Source of the DNA: Micromonospora inyonensis | GTDB lineage: Bacteria; Actinomycetota; Actinomycetes; Mycobacteriales; Micromonosporaceae | Length of the DNA: 64,000 nucleotides | Direction: 5' to 3' | Assembly: GCF_900091415.1 (NCBI RefSeq) | Contig: NZ_FMHU01000002.1 | Coordinates: forward strand, 1,488,001 to 1,552,000 | Shown: piece after piece, positions 10,030 to 19,625 of the stretch | How positions within the stretch are numbered: position 1 is the stretch's first letter | How the letters are laid out: every line of letters begins with the position of its first letter | Made by a program: the position numbers and the translations under genes | The notes under the pieces: generated by a model | Databases searched by the model: none | What the model was told of the DNA's origin: nothing | The model's input: only the letters and a program-made list of their open reading frames with translations

Positions 10030-10905
10030 GTGGTACAGACCGAGGGCGCCGTGGCTGAGCGGCGAGCCGCAGTCGGCACGAATGCCGACGCGACCGGCCC
10101 GCCGGACAGTTCGGACACCATGGCGTCGGAGGCCGGACCCACGATCACGGCGCTGCACACCGCGGAACAGATCGAGGCCGCCGCCGACCTGCTGTGGACG
10201 GTCTGGGGAGCCCGGACCGACGCCGAGCGCAGCGAGCTGATCACCGTCGGCCTGCTCCGGACCCTGTGCCACTCGGGCAACTACGTGGTGGGGGCGTACC
10301 AGCACGGCCGTCTGGTCGGCTGCACGGTCGGGATGTTCGGCGCGCGGGCCGGGCGACCCGACCACCTGCACTCCTACATCACCGGGGTGTACCAGCCGGA
10401 ACGTAACCGGGGCACCGGGCTCGCGCTCAAACGGCATCAACGCCGGTGGGCGCTGGACCGCGGCCTCGACACCATCTCGTGGACGTACGACCCGCTGGTC
10501 TGTCGAAACGGGTACTTCAACCTCTGCAAGCTCGGCGCGACGGTCACCGACTACCGGCCGGACTTCTACGGGCGGCTCGACGACGGAGTCAACACCAACG
10601 AACGCACCGACCGGCTGCTGGTCGAGTGGGACCTCCGGGCCGAGTGGGTCGAGCAGGCCATGGTGGGGGAGCCCGGGGCGGCGCGCCGGCACGCCCGCGT
10701 GGTGCCCGGGGCCGAACTGATCGTCGTGCCGGAGGACATCGAACTGCTGCGGCGGACCGACCGCAGGCGGGCACAGAGCGAGCGGTACGCCGTGCGGGAC
10801 CGCTTCCTCGCGCTCTTCGACGACGACTACCGGGTGGTGGGCATGACCAGGAACCATCAGTACGTTCTCCTGCCGGCCGGCGCGACCCCGTCGTACGAGC
10901 CGTGA
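10030..10905 (+). CDS. GNAT family acyltransferase, probable N-succinyl/acyl-amino acid pathway
   Basis: A 291-residue GNAT protein with a GTG start; an ATG at residue 31 is an alternative because the fold begins only at ITALHTAEQ. The acyl-CoA binding loop is ERNRGTGLALKRHQ at about 125-138. Its stop overlaps the start of the racemase gene by four bases. In characterised systems a GNAT succinyl-CoA:D-amino acid N-succinyltransferase is paired with an N-succinylamino acid racemase for D- to L-amino acid conversion. That pairing is the reason for the proposed role, which is inferred. The third enzyme, an M20-type desuccinylase, is not in the window. Confidence 0.6.
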   Translation: MVQTEGAVAERRAAVGTNADATGPPDSSDTMASEAGPTITALHTAEQIEAAADLLWTVWGARTDAERSELITVGLLRTLCHSGNYVVGAYQHGRLVGCTVGMFGARAGRPDHLHSYITGVYQPERNRGTGLALKRHQRRWALDRGLDTISWTYDPLVCRNGYFNLCKLGATVTDYRPDFYGRLDDGVNTNERTDRLLVEWDLRAEWVEQAMVGEPGAARRHARVVPGAELIVVPEDIELLRRTDRRRAQSERYAVRDRFLALFDDDYRVVGMTRNHQYVLLPAGATPSYEP

Positions 10906-12008
10906 AGCTCACCCGGATCGAGCTGCACTGGGTGCGGCTGCCACTGGTGACGCCGTTCCGGACGTCGTTCGGCACGGAGTACGAGCGCGAGGCGCTCCTG
11001 GTGAAGGCGATCACGCCGGACGCCGTCGGGTGGGGCGAGTGCGTCGCCATGCCACAGCCGGACTACTCGGCCGAGTACGTCGACGGCGCTGCCGACGCGC
11101 TGGTCCGGTTCCTGATCCCCGCGGTCGGCGCCCTGCCGGCCGTCTCCGCGGCAACGGTCGGACACGCCCTCGCCGCCGTCAAGGGGCACCCGATGGCGAA
11201 GGCGGCGCTGGAGATCGCCATCCTCGACGCCCAGCTCCGGCAGGCCCACATGTCGCTGGCCGAGTACCTCGGCTCCGTCCAGCCGGCGGTTCCGGCCGGC
11301 GTCTCCGTCGGCATCATGACGTCGATCCCGGAGTTGCTCGACACCGTCGACGGTTACGTGGCCGCCGGATACCAGCGGATCAAGCTGAAGATCCAGCCGG
11401 GGTGGGACGTGGCGCCGGTTCGCGCCGTGCGTGAGCACATCGGCGACGCGGTGCCCGTGCAGGTGGACGCGAACGGGGCGTACACCGTGACGGACGCCGC
11501 CCACCTCGCCAAGCTCGACGCCTTCGACCTGCTGATGATCGAACAGCCGCTGGCCGAGGACGACCTGCGCGGGCATGCCGCTCTGGCCCGGCGGCTGCGC
11601 ACCCCGATCTGCCTGGACGAGTCGGTCACCTCTCCGGTGCGGGCCGTCGAGGCGATCGAGTCGGGGGCCGCGGCCATCGTCAACATCAAGCCCGGCCGGG
11701 TCGGTGGCTATCTCCAGGCGCGCCGGATCCATGACGTCTGCGCCGCACACGGTGTGCCGGTGTGGGTCGGCGGCATGGTGGAGACCGGCATCGGTCGGGC
11801 GGCCAACGTGGCGCTGGCGGCCCTCCCGAACTTCACCCTGGTCGGCGACGTGTCCGCGTCGGACCGCTTCTTCGCCCGGGACATCACCCCACCGGTCGTG
11901 ATGCGGGACGGGTGGATCGAGGTGCCGACGGGGCCGGGGATCGGGGTGGAACCGGACGAGGCCGCGTTGAAGGACTCGTCCGTGCGCAGCGAGGGCATCG
12001 ACCTCTGA
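10902..12008 (+). CDS. menC: Enolase-superfamily o-succinylbenzoate synthase / N-acylamino acid racemase
   Basis: A 368-residue protein from the GTG that overlaps the acyltransferase stop. It is a muconate-lactonizing-subgroup enolase-fold enzyme with the full catalytic set visible: K161 and K163 in KLKIQ, D189 in VDANG, E214 in IEQPL, D239 in LDES and K263 in NIKPG. This numbering coincides with the residues described for the Amycolatopsis racemase. Enzymes of this family act as o-succinylbenzoate synthase (menaquinone pathway), as N-succinylamino acid racemase, or as both. The coupled GNAT gene and absence of other men genes nearby favour the racemase role, so the symbol menC marks the family rather than a proven function. 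Confidence 0.75.
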   Translation: MKLTRIELHWVRLPLVTPFRTSFGTEYEREALLVKAITPDAVGWGECVAMPQPDYSAEYVDGAADALVRFLIPAVGALPAVSAATVGHALAAVKGHPMAKAALEIAILDAQLRQAHMSLAEYLGSVQPAVPAGVSVGIMTSIPELLDTVDGYVAAGYQRIKLKIQPGWDVAPVRAVREHIGDAVPVQVDANGAYTVTDAAHLAKLDAFDLLMIEQPLAEDDLRGHAALARRLRTPICLDESVTSPVRAVEAIESGAAAIVNIKPGRVGGYLQARRIHDVCAAHGVPVWVGGMVETGIGRAANVALAALPNFTLVGDVSASDRFFARDITPPVVMRDGWIEVPTGPGIGVEPDEAALKDSSVRSEGIDL

Positions 12009-12084
12009 CGCGACCGGGCTGACGCCGGGAAGAGCCGCGCAAGCGCCGGCGCGGGCGGCACCGGCGGTGGCGCGCTGTCGGGAG

Positions 12085-12116
12085 CGCTCAGGGCCCGCCC
12101 ACGCGGGCCCTGAGCG
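12085..12116. terminator. Bidirectional terminator hairpin
   Basis: A perfect 14-bp stem (CGCTCAGGGCCCGC and its complement) with a 4-nt loop sits in the gap between two convergent genes ending at 12008 and 12123. No U-tract is present, as is usual in high-GC actinobacteria. Confidence 0.8.
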
Positions 12117-12122
12117 TCCGGC

Positions 12123-15100
12123 CTACTTCAGGCGGGCCTCGATGGCCTCGATGATGCGCGGGCGGAGTTCGGCGGCGCGGATGACGGCGTCGACCGAACC
12201 TACCTCGACCGCGCGCTGGATGTTGTGCACGCGGTCGAACTCCGCGGCCACCTCGCCGAGCTTCTCCGCGCGGACCGCTGAGCGGAGTTCGTCGAGTTCC
12301 GCGGTCAACGAGGCGCGGTCGGTGCCGGCGGCGGTCGCGACGCGGGCCTCCAGGTCGCGCACCCGCTTGTCGGCCGCGGTGCGGGCGTTGACCTCGCCGG
12401 AGAACACCACGGCGGCGGCGGGGGCACCGCCGAGCACCGAGGCGAACGAGCCCTCCAGCGCGAGCACGGTCATGTTCGGGTTCAGCGCCTTCGAGAACAC
12501 CACGAACGCGCCGCCGTGGTACCGCGAGATCACGCAGAACACGATCGGGCCCCGGAAGTTCACGATCGCGCGGCCGATCTCGGCGCCGTACTCCAGCTGC
12601 AACTTCCGCATCGACTCCGGGGAACCGTCGAAGCCGGACAGGTTCGCCAGCACCACCAGCGGCCGGTTGCCGCTGGCCGTGTTGATCGCCCGCGCGGCCT
12701 TCTTCGACGACCGTGGGAACAGCGTGCCCGCGGTGTACGTGTCGGGACCGTCGGTGGGCGGGAAGCCCCGCCGCGGCACCGACCGCGACTCGATGCCGAG
12801 CAGGCACACCGGCATGCCGCCGAGGTGCACGTCCTGCACCACCGCGGTCTCCGCGTCGGCCATGCCCGCCCACCGTTCCAGCACCGGGTGGTCCTGGTCG
12901 GAGAGGGCCCGCATCACGGTCCGGATGTCGAACGGCTTCTTCCGGTCCGGGTTGGCCTCGGCCGAGAAGATCTCGCCGACGGTGGTGAAGTCGCTGCCCT
13001 CCACGGCGTGCGGGAAGGTGGAGATGTCGCGGTCGACGGGGTCGGTCGTCCTCGCCCGTCGCGGCGAGTCCTCACCGGGTGCGACGTACGTGTGGTCGTA
13101 GTGCAGCATCAGCACGTCCCGCGCGGCGGCCAGGTTCGGCGCCCAGTACTGCGCCTGACCGTTCGGGCCCATCACCCGGTCGTATCCGCCGATGCCGAAG
13201 TTGTCCTCGGCCGACACGCCGCCGGAGAAGTCGAGCGACTGCTTGCCGGTGAGCACCATCGCCGAGTCCGGCGTCATCACCAGGACGCCCTTGGTGTGCA
13301 TGAGCATCGTCGCCTCGGCGTTCCAGTACGGCTGCGCCCCGACGGTGATGCCCGCGACCACGATGTTGATCTCGCCGCCGTCCTGGGTGAACTCGACGAT
13401 CCGCTTGAGCGCCGCGGCCACCCAGTCCATGTTCTCCGTGCCGGACTCCATGGAGATGCGGGCACCGGCGGACAGCGCGTACCACTCCAGCGGCACCCGC
13501 ATCCGCTCGGCCAGGTCCAGCGCGGCGATCACGCGGCGGCACTCCGGCTCCGACAGCGCGCCCAGGGACTTGGTCGGGTCGCCGAGCAGCACGACCCGGG
13601 TGACGCCCTGCGGGTGCCGCCGGGTCGGCGTGGTGACGACGCCCGCGACGACCGCCGCGGTGTTGCGTCCCTTCGGCCGGTCGACCGGCACCAGCGCGTG
13701 CTGCTCGTCGAGGTCGTGCTCGACGAAGTCGCCGAGCAGACCGGTCAGCTCGTACGGGTACACCGTGTTGCGGCTGCTGGCCCGGAGCACCTTCTGCCGG
13801 TAGCTGTCGAGCGGTTCGACCGGCTCGTCCGACGGCGCGCCGACGGTCAGTTCGGTGCCGCCGGTGACGTCGAAGGAGACGCGCACGGCCACCTTGGTCA
13901 GCTCGCCGGTCCCCGGGTCGCGTTGCCGGGCGATCAACAGGATCTCCTCCAGCCCGGCACCGGCGGTGGTCGGCAGCACGCGGCCGGCGATCATCTCCAG
14001 CTCCGTGCGGGTGAGGTCGCTCGGCGGCCAGACGTAGATCACGATCCGGTTGGTGTTGACGCGCTTCGTCGAGGGCCGCCGCGACTGCTCCCGGCGGATC
14101 GAGTCGAGACAGGCGGCCACGGTGTCCTCGGCCGTCGGCAGCGCGATCAGCCGGCCGTCGTGCTCGCGCAGCGCGGTCAGGTCGCGCACCTGGGCGAACG
14201 CGACCAGGCGGTTGTCCGACGGGTTCTCCCGCGCCACGCACTGGAAGAGGTAGACCTCCTCGTCCGACGACGGCAGCCGGGTGAGGTCGAACTTGCTCAG
14301 CCGCTCCATCTGCATCCGCTGCGCGATGTACGGGTGCAGGCCGCGGACCAGCCGTTCCTCGCTCATCCCGGTGGTCGACGGGCGGAACGTGAAGTGGTGG
14401 TGCATCACCGCGCCGCTGCGACCCGCGACGGTGGCGGTGAGCCTGCGGACCTCGACCGGCAACGGGTGCGCGCTGACCACCTCGTGCAGGGCGGCCGCCA
14501 TCGCGTCGGAGTCATCCGGCTGGTTCTCCCAGGCGAGATAGATGTCGGCGTCGATGGCTCCCTCGCCGCTCGCCAGCTCCGCGAGCCCACGCAAGGCATC
14601 GCCCAGCGCGTCGAAGCTCACCGCGGCGGAGACCACGCACGAGTCCGGCCGCTTGGCGATGACGAACGTGCAGCCCGCGACCTCGCTGGTGCGGACACCG
14701 AGCCCCTTGTTGCCGTAGTACCGCCGGGTCAGCACCTCCAGCATGACGGCGTTGTCGAGGTCGTCGCGGACCAGCCGCTGGCCGAGCAGCCGCACCAGCG
14801 GTTCGGTGCTGCGCACCATCTCGGCGATGCGCTCGGCGCGGTCCGGCGCGTCCGGGTGCGCGTCCAGGTGGCGCAGGTGCCGGCGGACGTTGGCGTACAC
14901 GATGGCGCGGTTGCGGCGCAGCAGCGGCTGGGCGAACCAGGCGAACACCACGCCGCGCGCGAGGTCGGCGATCACGGGGAAGCGGACCTGCGTCGCGGCC
15001 ACCAGCCGCTCCAGCACGAGACCGGCGGGCTCGCGCAGGGCCTCGTCCGGCGGGGACTCCCGCAGCCAGGCGCGCAGCAGTGCCGTGACGACCATGGCGT

Positions 15101-17579
15101 CGATGGACGCCCGTTGCTGGGCGAGGAAGATCCGGAAGACGGCGGCTTCTAGCTCGGGGCAGCGCTCCAACTCGGTGACCCCGTAGTGCCCGAGCGCCTT
15201 GGCGAGCTTGGCCTGGAACGCCTCCGGCAACGCGGCTCGCTCGACGTCGAGGCACTGGAGGTAGGTGTGGAAGTACTCGCGGGCACTGTGCACGTGGCCA
15301 TCGCCGCCGCCGTCCTCGCCGGTCGGCCGGTTACGGCTCAGCTCGGCCAGGTCGGCGAAGACGTCGACGAGTTCGAGTTCCTCGGCCAGCGGCCGGTGGC
15401 CGTCCGCGATGGCCGCCTGACGGGCGGCGAGGTAGTCGTCGAGCACCCGGCGTTCGTCGTGCGGGTCGACGTCGAAGCCCAGCAGCAGGCTGCGCAGGTC
15501 CTCCTGGCCACGGGTGGTGCGCTTGCGCGCCGGGAGGGTCCCGGGCGCGGCGGGCAGGTCCAGCTCGACGGTCTGGGTGGTCGAGGTGTCCTCGGCCTCC
15601 GCGTCGGCGAGCGGCTCCAGGCGGATCAGCGGCGCGCCGGCCTCCACCTGGCTACCCACGGAGACGACGCATTCCTTCAGCCGCGCCTTGAACGGGGCCC
15701 GCAGCACCGTCTCCATCTTCATGCTCTCCAGCACCAGCACCGGTGCGCCCGCCTCGACCTCCGCGCCGACCTTCAGCGGCGTGGCGACGACCAGCGCGGG
15801 CGAGGGCGAACGGACGACGCCGCCCTCGTCACGACTGACCCGGTGGGTCACGCCGTCCACCTCGACCAGGTGGATCGGCCCGTGCGTGCCGGTGAGCAGG
15901 CGGTACCGGGTGCCGTTGACGACGACCTGCCCGCTGTGCCGGTCGAAGCGGTCCAGTTCGACGTCGGCGGTGCGGACGTCGTCGCCCGCTTCGATGCCGA
16001 CGCGGAACCGGTGCGCGCCGACCCGCGCGACCCGGACGCGGTAGCCGACGCCCCGCAGCTTGAGGTCCAGCGGTCGGCCACTCTCGTGCTGCACCTGCGG
16101 GCGTCCGCCGAACGCCGTCGAGAGCAGCCGCTCCCGCTCGGCGCGCTCCTCCTCCTCGTACGCCTCGATGGCGGCGGCCGCCAGCGCGACGGCGGAGTGC
16201 CGGTGCGAGACGAGCCGGCCCTCGCCACGGACGCGGTCGATCCAGCCGGTGTCCGCGCTGGCGTCGATCACCTCGGGCTGGTCGAGCAGGTCGAGCACGA
16301 AGCTCTTGTTGGTCGCGCCACCCTCGATGATCACCGTGGTCTGCGCCATCGCCCGGCGCAGCCGGCCGAGCGCCTCGTCGCGGTCGCGGCCGTAGGCGAT
16401 GATCTTCGCGATCATCGAGTCGAAGTCGGCGGGGATGGTGTCACCCTCGCTGACGCCGGTGTCCACCCGGATGCCAGGTCCGGCCGGCAGGTCCAGCCGT
16501 GCGATACGACCGGGGGAGGGGGCGAAGTCACGGTCCGGGTCCTCGGCGTTCAGCCGGGCCTCGATCGCGTGCCCGCGCTCCGCCGGCGGCTGGCCTTCGA
16601 GCCGCCCGCCCGAGGCCACGTGCAGCTGCGCCTTGACCAGGTCGAAGCCGGTGGTGGCCTCGGTGATCGGGTGCTCGACCTGTAGCCGCGTGTTGACCTC
16701 GAGGAACGCGAACATCTGGTCGCCGGGGTGGTAGAGGAACTCGACGGTCGCCGCGCCGCGGTAACCGACCGCGACGGCCAGCCGCTCGGCCGAGGCCTTG
16801 AGCTCGGCCGCCTGCGCCGGGCTGAGCACCGGCGACGCCGACTCCTCGATGACCTTCTGGTTGCGCCGCTGCACCGAGCAGTCGCGGACGCCGAGCGCCC
16901 ACGCGGTGCCCTCGCCGTCGGCGATCACCTGGACCTCGACGTGCCGGGCGCCGGTGACCAGGCGCTCCAGGAACACGACGCCGCTGCCGAACGCCCGGGC
17001 GGCCTCCTGGCTGGTGCGCTCGTAGGCGTCGGCCAGCTCGGCCTCGTTGTTGATGACGCGGATGCCGCGCCCGCCGCCGCCCGCCGTGGCCTTCAGCATC
17101 AGCGGGTAGCCGATCTCGCTCGCCGCCGCCACGGCGGCGTCCAGGGTCTCGACCGCGCCACGGCTCCAGGGCGCGACCGGCACGCCGACCTCCTCGGCGA
17201 TCAGCTTCGCGCCGATCTTGTCGCCGAGCTTGCGCATGGCGTCGGGGCTGGGGCCGACGAAGGTGACGCCGATCTTCTCGCACAGCTCCGCGAACGCCGG
17301 ATCCTCGGCGACGAAGCCCCAGCCGACCCACGCGGCGTCCGCCCCGGTCTCCACCAGCGCGCGCTCCAGCGCCTTCAGGTTGAGGTACGGCCGCGCGGAC
17401 GCGGGACCGAGGTCGTAGGAGAGGTCCGCTTCGCGGACGAACGTGGCCGTACGGTCGACGTCGGTGTGCAACGCGACCGTCTCGATCCGTGTCCCGGTCT
17501 CCGCAGCGATATCCCGGACGGCGTGGATGAGCCGCATAGCGGCCTCGCCCCGGTTGACGATGGCGACACGACTGAACAT
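12123..17579 (-). CDS. Single-chain biotin-dependent acyl-CoA carboxylase (BC-BCCP-CT fusion)
   Basis: An 1818-residue fusion holding all parts of an acetyl/acyl-CoA carboxylase. Residues 1-460 are biotin carboxylase with the ATP-grasp glycine loop ATAGGGGRGI and the FLEVNTRLQVEHPITE signature. The biotinyl domain has ESMKMET with the acceptor Lys at 621. A long central region of about 550 residues follows, then the carboxyltransferase with GKQSLDFSGG, DNFGIGGYDRVMGPNG and the C-terminal RGPIVFCVISRYHGG segment. The order resembles eukaryotic multidomain carboxylases rather than the split bacterial subunits. The ATG at 17579 is chosen because AGAAGGGG lies about 7 nt upstream; an earlier in-frame ATG (17642) adds 21 residues. 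It would supply malonyl- or alkylmalonyl-CoA; the acyl substrate cannot be read from sequence. Confidence 0.88.
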   Translation of the reverse strand: MFSRVAIVNRGEAAMRLIHAVRDIAAETGTRIETVALHTDVDRTATFVREADLSYDLGPASARPYLNLKALERALVETGADAAWVGWGFVAEDPAFAELCEKIGVTFVGPSPDAMRKLGDKIGAKLIAEEVGVPVAPWSRGAVETLDAAVAAASEIGYPLMLKATAGGGGRGIRVINNEAELADAYERTSQEAARAFGSGVVFLERLVTGARHVEVQVIADGEGTAWALGVRDCSVQRRNQKVIEESASPVLSPAQAAELKASAERLAVAVGYRGAATVEFLYHPGDQMFAFLEVNTRLQVEHPITEATTGFDLVKAQLHVASGGRLEGQPPAERGHAIEARLNAEDPDRDFAPSPGRIARLDLPAGPGIRVDTGVSEGDTIPADFDSMIAKIIAYGRDRDEALGRLRRAMAQTTVIIEGGATNKSFVLDLLDQPEVIDASADTGWIDRVRGEGRLVSHRHSAVALAAAAIEAYEEEERAERERLLSTAFGGRPQVQHESGRPLDLKLRGVGYRVRVARVGAHRFRVGIEAGDDVRTADVELDRFDRHSGQVVVNGTRYRLLTGTHGPIHLVEVDGVTHRVSRDEGGVVRSPSPALVVATPLKVGAEVEAGAPVLVLESMKMETVLRAPFKARLKECVVSVGSQVEAGAPLIRLEPLADAEAEDTSTTQTVELDLPAAPGTLPARKRTTRGQEDLRSLLLGFDVDPHDERRVLDDYLAARQAAIADGHRPLAEELELVDVFADLAELSRNRPTGEDGGGDGHVHSAREYFHTYLQCLDVERAALPEAFQAKLAKALGHYGVTELERCPELEAAVFRIFLAQQRASIDAMVVTALLRAWLRESPPDEALREPAGLVLERLVAATQVRFPVIADLARGVVFAWFAQPLLRRNRAIVYANVRRHLRHLDAHPDAPDRAERIAEMVRSTEPLVRLLGQRLVRDDLDNAVMLEVLTRRYYGNKGLGVRTSEVAGCTFVIAKRPDSCVVSAAVSFDALGDALRGLAELASGEGAIDADIYLAWENQPDDSDAMAAALHEVVSAHPLPVEVRRLTATVAGRSGAVMHHHFTFRPSTTGMSEERLVRGLHPYIAQRMQMERLSKFDLTRLPSSDEEVYLFQCVARENPSDNRLVAFAQVRDLTALREHDGRLIALPTAEDTVAACLDSIRREQSRRPSTKRVNTNRIVIYVWPPSDLTRTELEMIAGRVLPTTAGAGLEEILLIARQRDPGTGELTKVAVRVSFDVTGGTELTVGAPSDEPVEPLDSYRQKVLRASSRNTVYPYELTGLLGDFVEHDLDEQHALVPVDRPKGRNTAAVVAGVVTTPTRRHPQGVTRVVLLGDPTKSLGALSEPECRRVIAALDLAERMRVPLEWYALSAGARISMESGTENMDWVAAALKRIVEFTQDGGEINIVVAGITVGAQPYWNAEATMLMHTKGVLVMTPDSAMVLTGKQSLDFSGGVSAEDNFGIGGYDRVMGPNGQAQYWAPNLAAARDVLMLHYDHTYVAPGEDSPRRARTTDPVDRDISTFPHAVEGSDFTTVGEIFSAEANPDRKKPFDIRTVMRALSDQDHPVLERWAGMADAETAVVQDVHLGGMPVCLLGIESRSVPRRGFPPTDGPDTYTAGTLFPRSSKKAARAINTASGNRPLVVLANLSGFDGSPESMRKLQLEYGAEIGRAIVNFRGPIVFCVISRYHGGAFVVFSKALNPNMTVLALEGSFASVLGGAPAAAVVFSGEVNARTAADKRVRDLEARVATAAGTDRASLTAELDELRSAVRAEKLGEVAAEFDRVHNIQRAVEVGSVDAVIRAAELRPRIIEAIEARLK

Positions 17580-17892
17580 CCGACGGAACCCCTTCTCGGC
17601 GCCCTTTGGGCGAATCTGCACCTTTACATCGACTTGCGTCACTCATAGTATTGGCTCGCCAACCCTGCGCAGCAACCACCTCTGCCTTCCTGCGCCCGAG
17701 TTGAAACTCCACCAGCTTAGACATCGAGGGGTGTTTGGCGAGCACTCGTGTCTGTCGTCTGTCGGCGGCTTCGATGGCTCGCGCTCCACGATTTCCTGCC
17801 GGATGTCCAGGTCGGCGCGGTTGTCCCGGCTGCCGCGTGGCCTGCGCGCCACCAGCGGTTCTGGATCGAACCGTCTGGTGCGCGCCGAGCGC
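17580..17892. other. Gap upstream of the carboxylase gene
   Basis: About 310 nt with the ribosome-binding site of the carboxylase gene at its left end and no convincing gene. Short open frames on both strands show no family resemblance. It probably holds the leftward carboxylase promoter, but no -35/-10 pair stood out. Confidence 0.4.
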
Positions 17893-18268
17893 GCGGACCG
17901 TCTGCGGCAGGGTGGCCACGCGCGGCGGGTCGATCCGGGTCGACGGCGTCGAGGTGAGCTGCCGTCGCGGCCGGGATCGACCGGGCGTGCCAGACCTTTC
18001 CGGTGGCGCCGATGCTCGACCCGAAGGTGGTGCTCGTCGACGAACCGTCACCGGGGCTCTCGCCGCGGACGCGGCACCACGTCTTCGCCGCGCTCCACGC
18101 GCTGGCCACGCACCAGGTGGGCGTGCTGCTGGTCGAGCGGAACGCGGTGCAGGCCCTCGTGGTCGCCGACCGGGGCCTCGTGGTCGAACCCGGCCGGGTC
18201 GCGAAGTCGGGGACCGGGCCGGCCATGCTCGACGACCCTGACGTGCCTACCTGGGACTGCCGGCCTGA
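17893..18268 (+). pseudogene. Decayed LivF-like ABC transporter ATPase
   Basis: Pieces of a branched-chain amino acid ABC ATPase in three frames. The reading SIRVDGVEVS appears near 17930, a stranded LSGG signature near 17997 (frame of GAC CTT TCC GGT GGC), and then the Walker B and downstream part VVLVDEPSPGLSPRT to VGVLLVERNAVQAL in the frame of 18003. The normal family ending AYLGLPA followed by a stop at 18266 is in yet another frame. Walker A is missing, and the stretch between LSGG and Walker B (the usual QQQMLAIARAL) has been lost. No transporter permease or binding protein is nearby, so this is a relic. Confidence 0.7.
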
Positions 18269-18388
18269 CCGACCTGCCCCGACACCTCAAATTCATCAAA
18301 ATGCATCTATGGCCATGTCGGCCCGCGAGTGGTAGGAATCTTGCAGAACAGCTTCCCCTTCGGCACGTTCCCCCCGAGTGAGGCTTCG

Positions 18389-18959
18389 ATGAGGATACGA
18401 AGGCTCACGGGCAGCCTCACGGCGGTCCTCCTCGGCTCGGCCGGGTTGGTCACCCCGACCTGGGCGGCCTCACCGGACGAGCGCACCGTCAGCTACCACG
18501 GTTACCGCGTGACGGTCCCGCTGGACTGGCGGGTCGTCGACCTGTCCGACGACCCCCACGCATGCGTCCGGTTCGACCGACCCACGGTCTACCTGGGCCA
18601 CCCGGCGACGAGCCCTGATGTCCTTCGGGCCTGGTCGGGCGGACGGGGGGCTGGTCATCGAGCCGCTCGACGCCGTCACCGCCCCTCGCCTCACCGGGGA
18701 CACCGCCGTCACGGCGAACGGCAGGGCAACCGTGGACGCCCTGCCGTCCCGTGACGGGTCCGTCCAGGTCGCGGTCCGCGACGCGGGCGTGCTGGTCACA
18801 GCCGAACACACGCCGGACACCGAATCGACGGTCCGTCGGATCCTCGCCTCCGCCAGCCTCGGGAGAGGTGCCACCCCGGTCTCTCCGGACGCCGTCCGCG
18901 CGGCCCCGGTGCCTGCCACGGTCACGCCCTCGGCCAACAGCCCCCAGCCGGGCACCTAA
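18389..18959 (+). pseudogene. Secreted actinobacterial protein broken by frameshifts
   Basis: It begins with a good signal peptide (MRIRRLTGSLTAVLLGSAGL, cleaved after TWA) and continues SYHGYRVTVPLDWRVVD. Around 18603-18660 the reading must leave the first frame. A second frame gives PSGLVGRT after an in-frame TGA, and a third frame then gives GLVIEPLDAVTAPRLTG and runs to the stop at 18957. The two halves together make a plausible protein of about 190 residues, so at least two indels are present. The function of the family is unknown to me. A sequencing error is a possible alternative explanation. Confidence 0.6.
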
Positions 18960-19391
18960 ACCGGCAAAGGCTTCGACACGCGCACCGCCCCGTCGCAGTC
19001 GACGATGGACACCTGGCGCGCCAGCTCGCCGTACCGGGCGGTCCCCGGCCCGATTCCCCGGGGCGGCAGCCGCGCCAGGGGTGGTCGTATCGGACAGCCG
19101 GGGCCGTAGCCGGCAATCCGCATGCGGCTGGTACCGGTGCACCGAACAGCTGCCCGGACACGCGGAATGAAGCGGATATCCCGAAAGGCCGGTGCCTACG
19201 GGCCGCTGTCCCCCACGCCGCCGAGATGCTGACGCGGGGCCTCTGCGCCCCGCGTCGTCTAGGTCCACCACGGGCCGCGTGACGTGACGTGGCGTGGCGG
19301 TCGGGGGTTGCTGGCGGGGAATGGCGGTGGGGGCGGGTTGGTTGTCTCCCCGGTGCGGCCGTAGCCCTCCGCTGGTGAGCGGGCGGGTGGC
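18960..19391. other. Non-coding stretch
   Basis: About 430 nt in which no open frame resembles a known protein. A short G/T-rich run (19272-19350) stands out by composition only. Confidence 0.4.
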
Positions 19392-19419
19392 CGGGCGGCC
19401 CCGGGAATGGGGCCGCCCG
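19392..19419. terminator. Strong hairpin, probable terminator
   Basis: CGGGCGGCCCC (19392-19402) pairs perfectly with GGGGCCGCCCG (19409-19419) across a 6-nt loop. It lies about 200 nt upstream of the lysozyme-like gene and could end transcription from either side. Confidence 0.6.
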
Positions 19420-19625
19420 CCGGTCGTTACACCATGTCGACGCCGATGCAGCAGCCCGCACCGCGGGCCTGGCGGATCCCCCGATCCCCCTTCTCCGGCG
19501 CGTGACTATCCCCCGGATCTTCCTCAGAGCGCCCGTACGCGTGGTGCTTAGCGCATTGTCCCGTCCCCGCCCGCGTGGGTGGTGTGTCCGGGTGCGTGCG
19601 CCAACCCCCGAATGGAGCTTTGATC

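Noticed and set aside
12516..16685. Long rightward frames opposite the carboxylase gene
   Set aside because: They are complements of the strongly conserved carboxylase frame and have no motif of their own.
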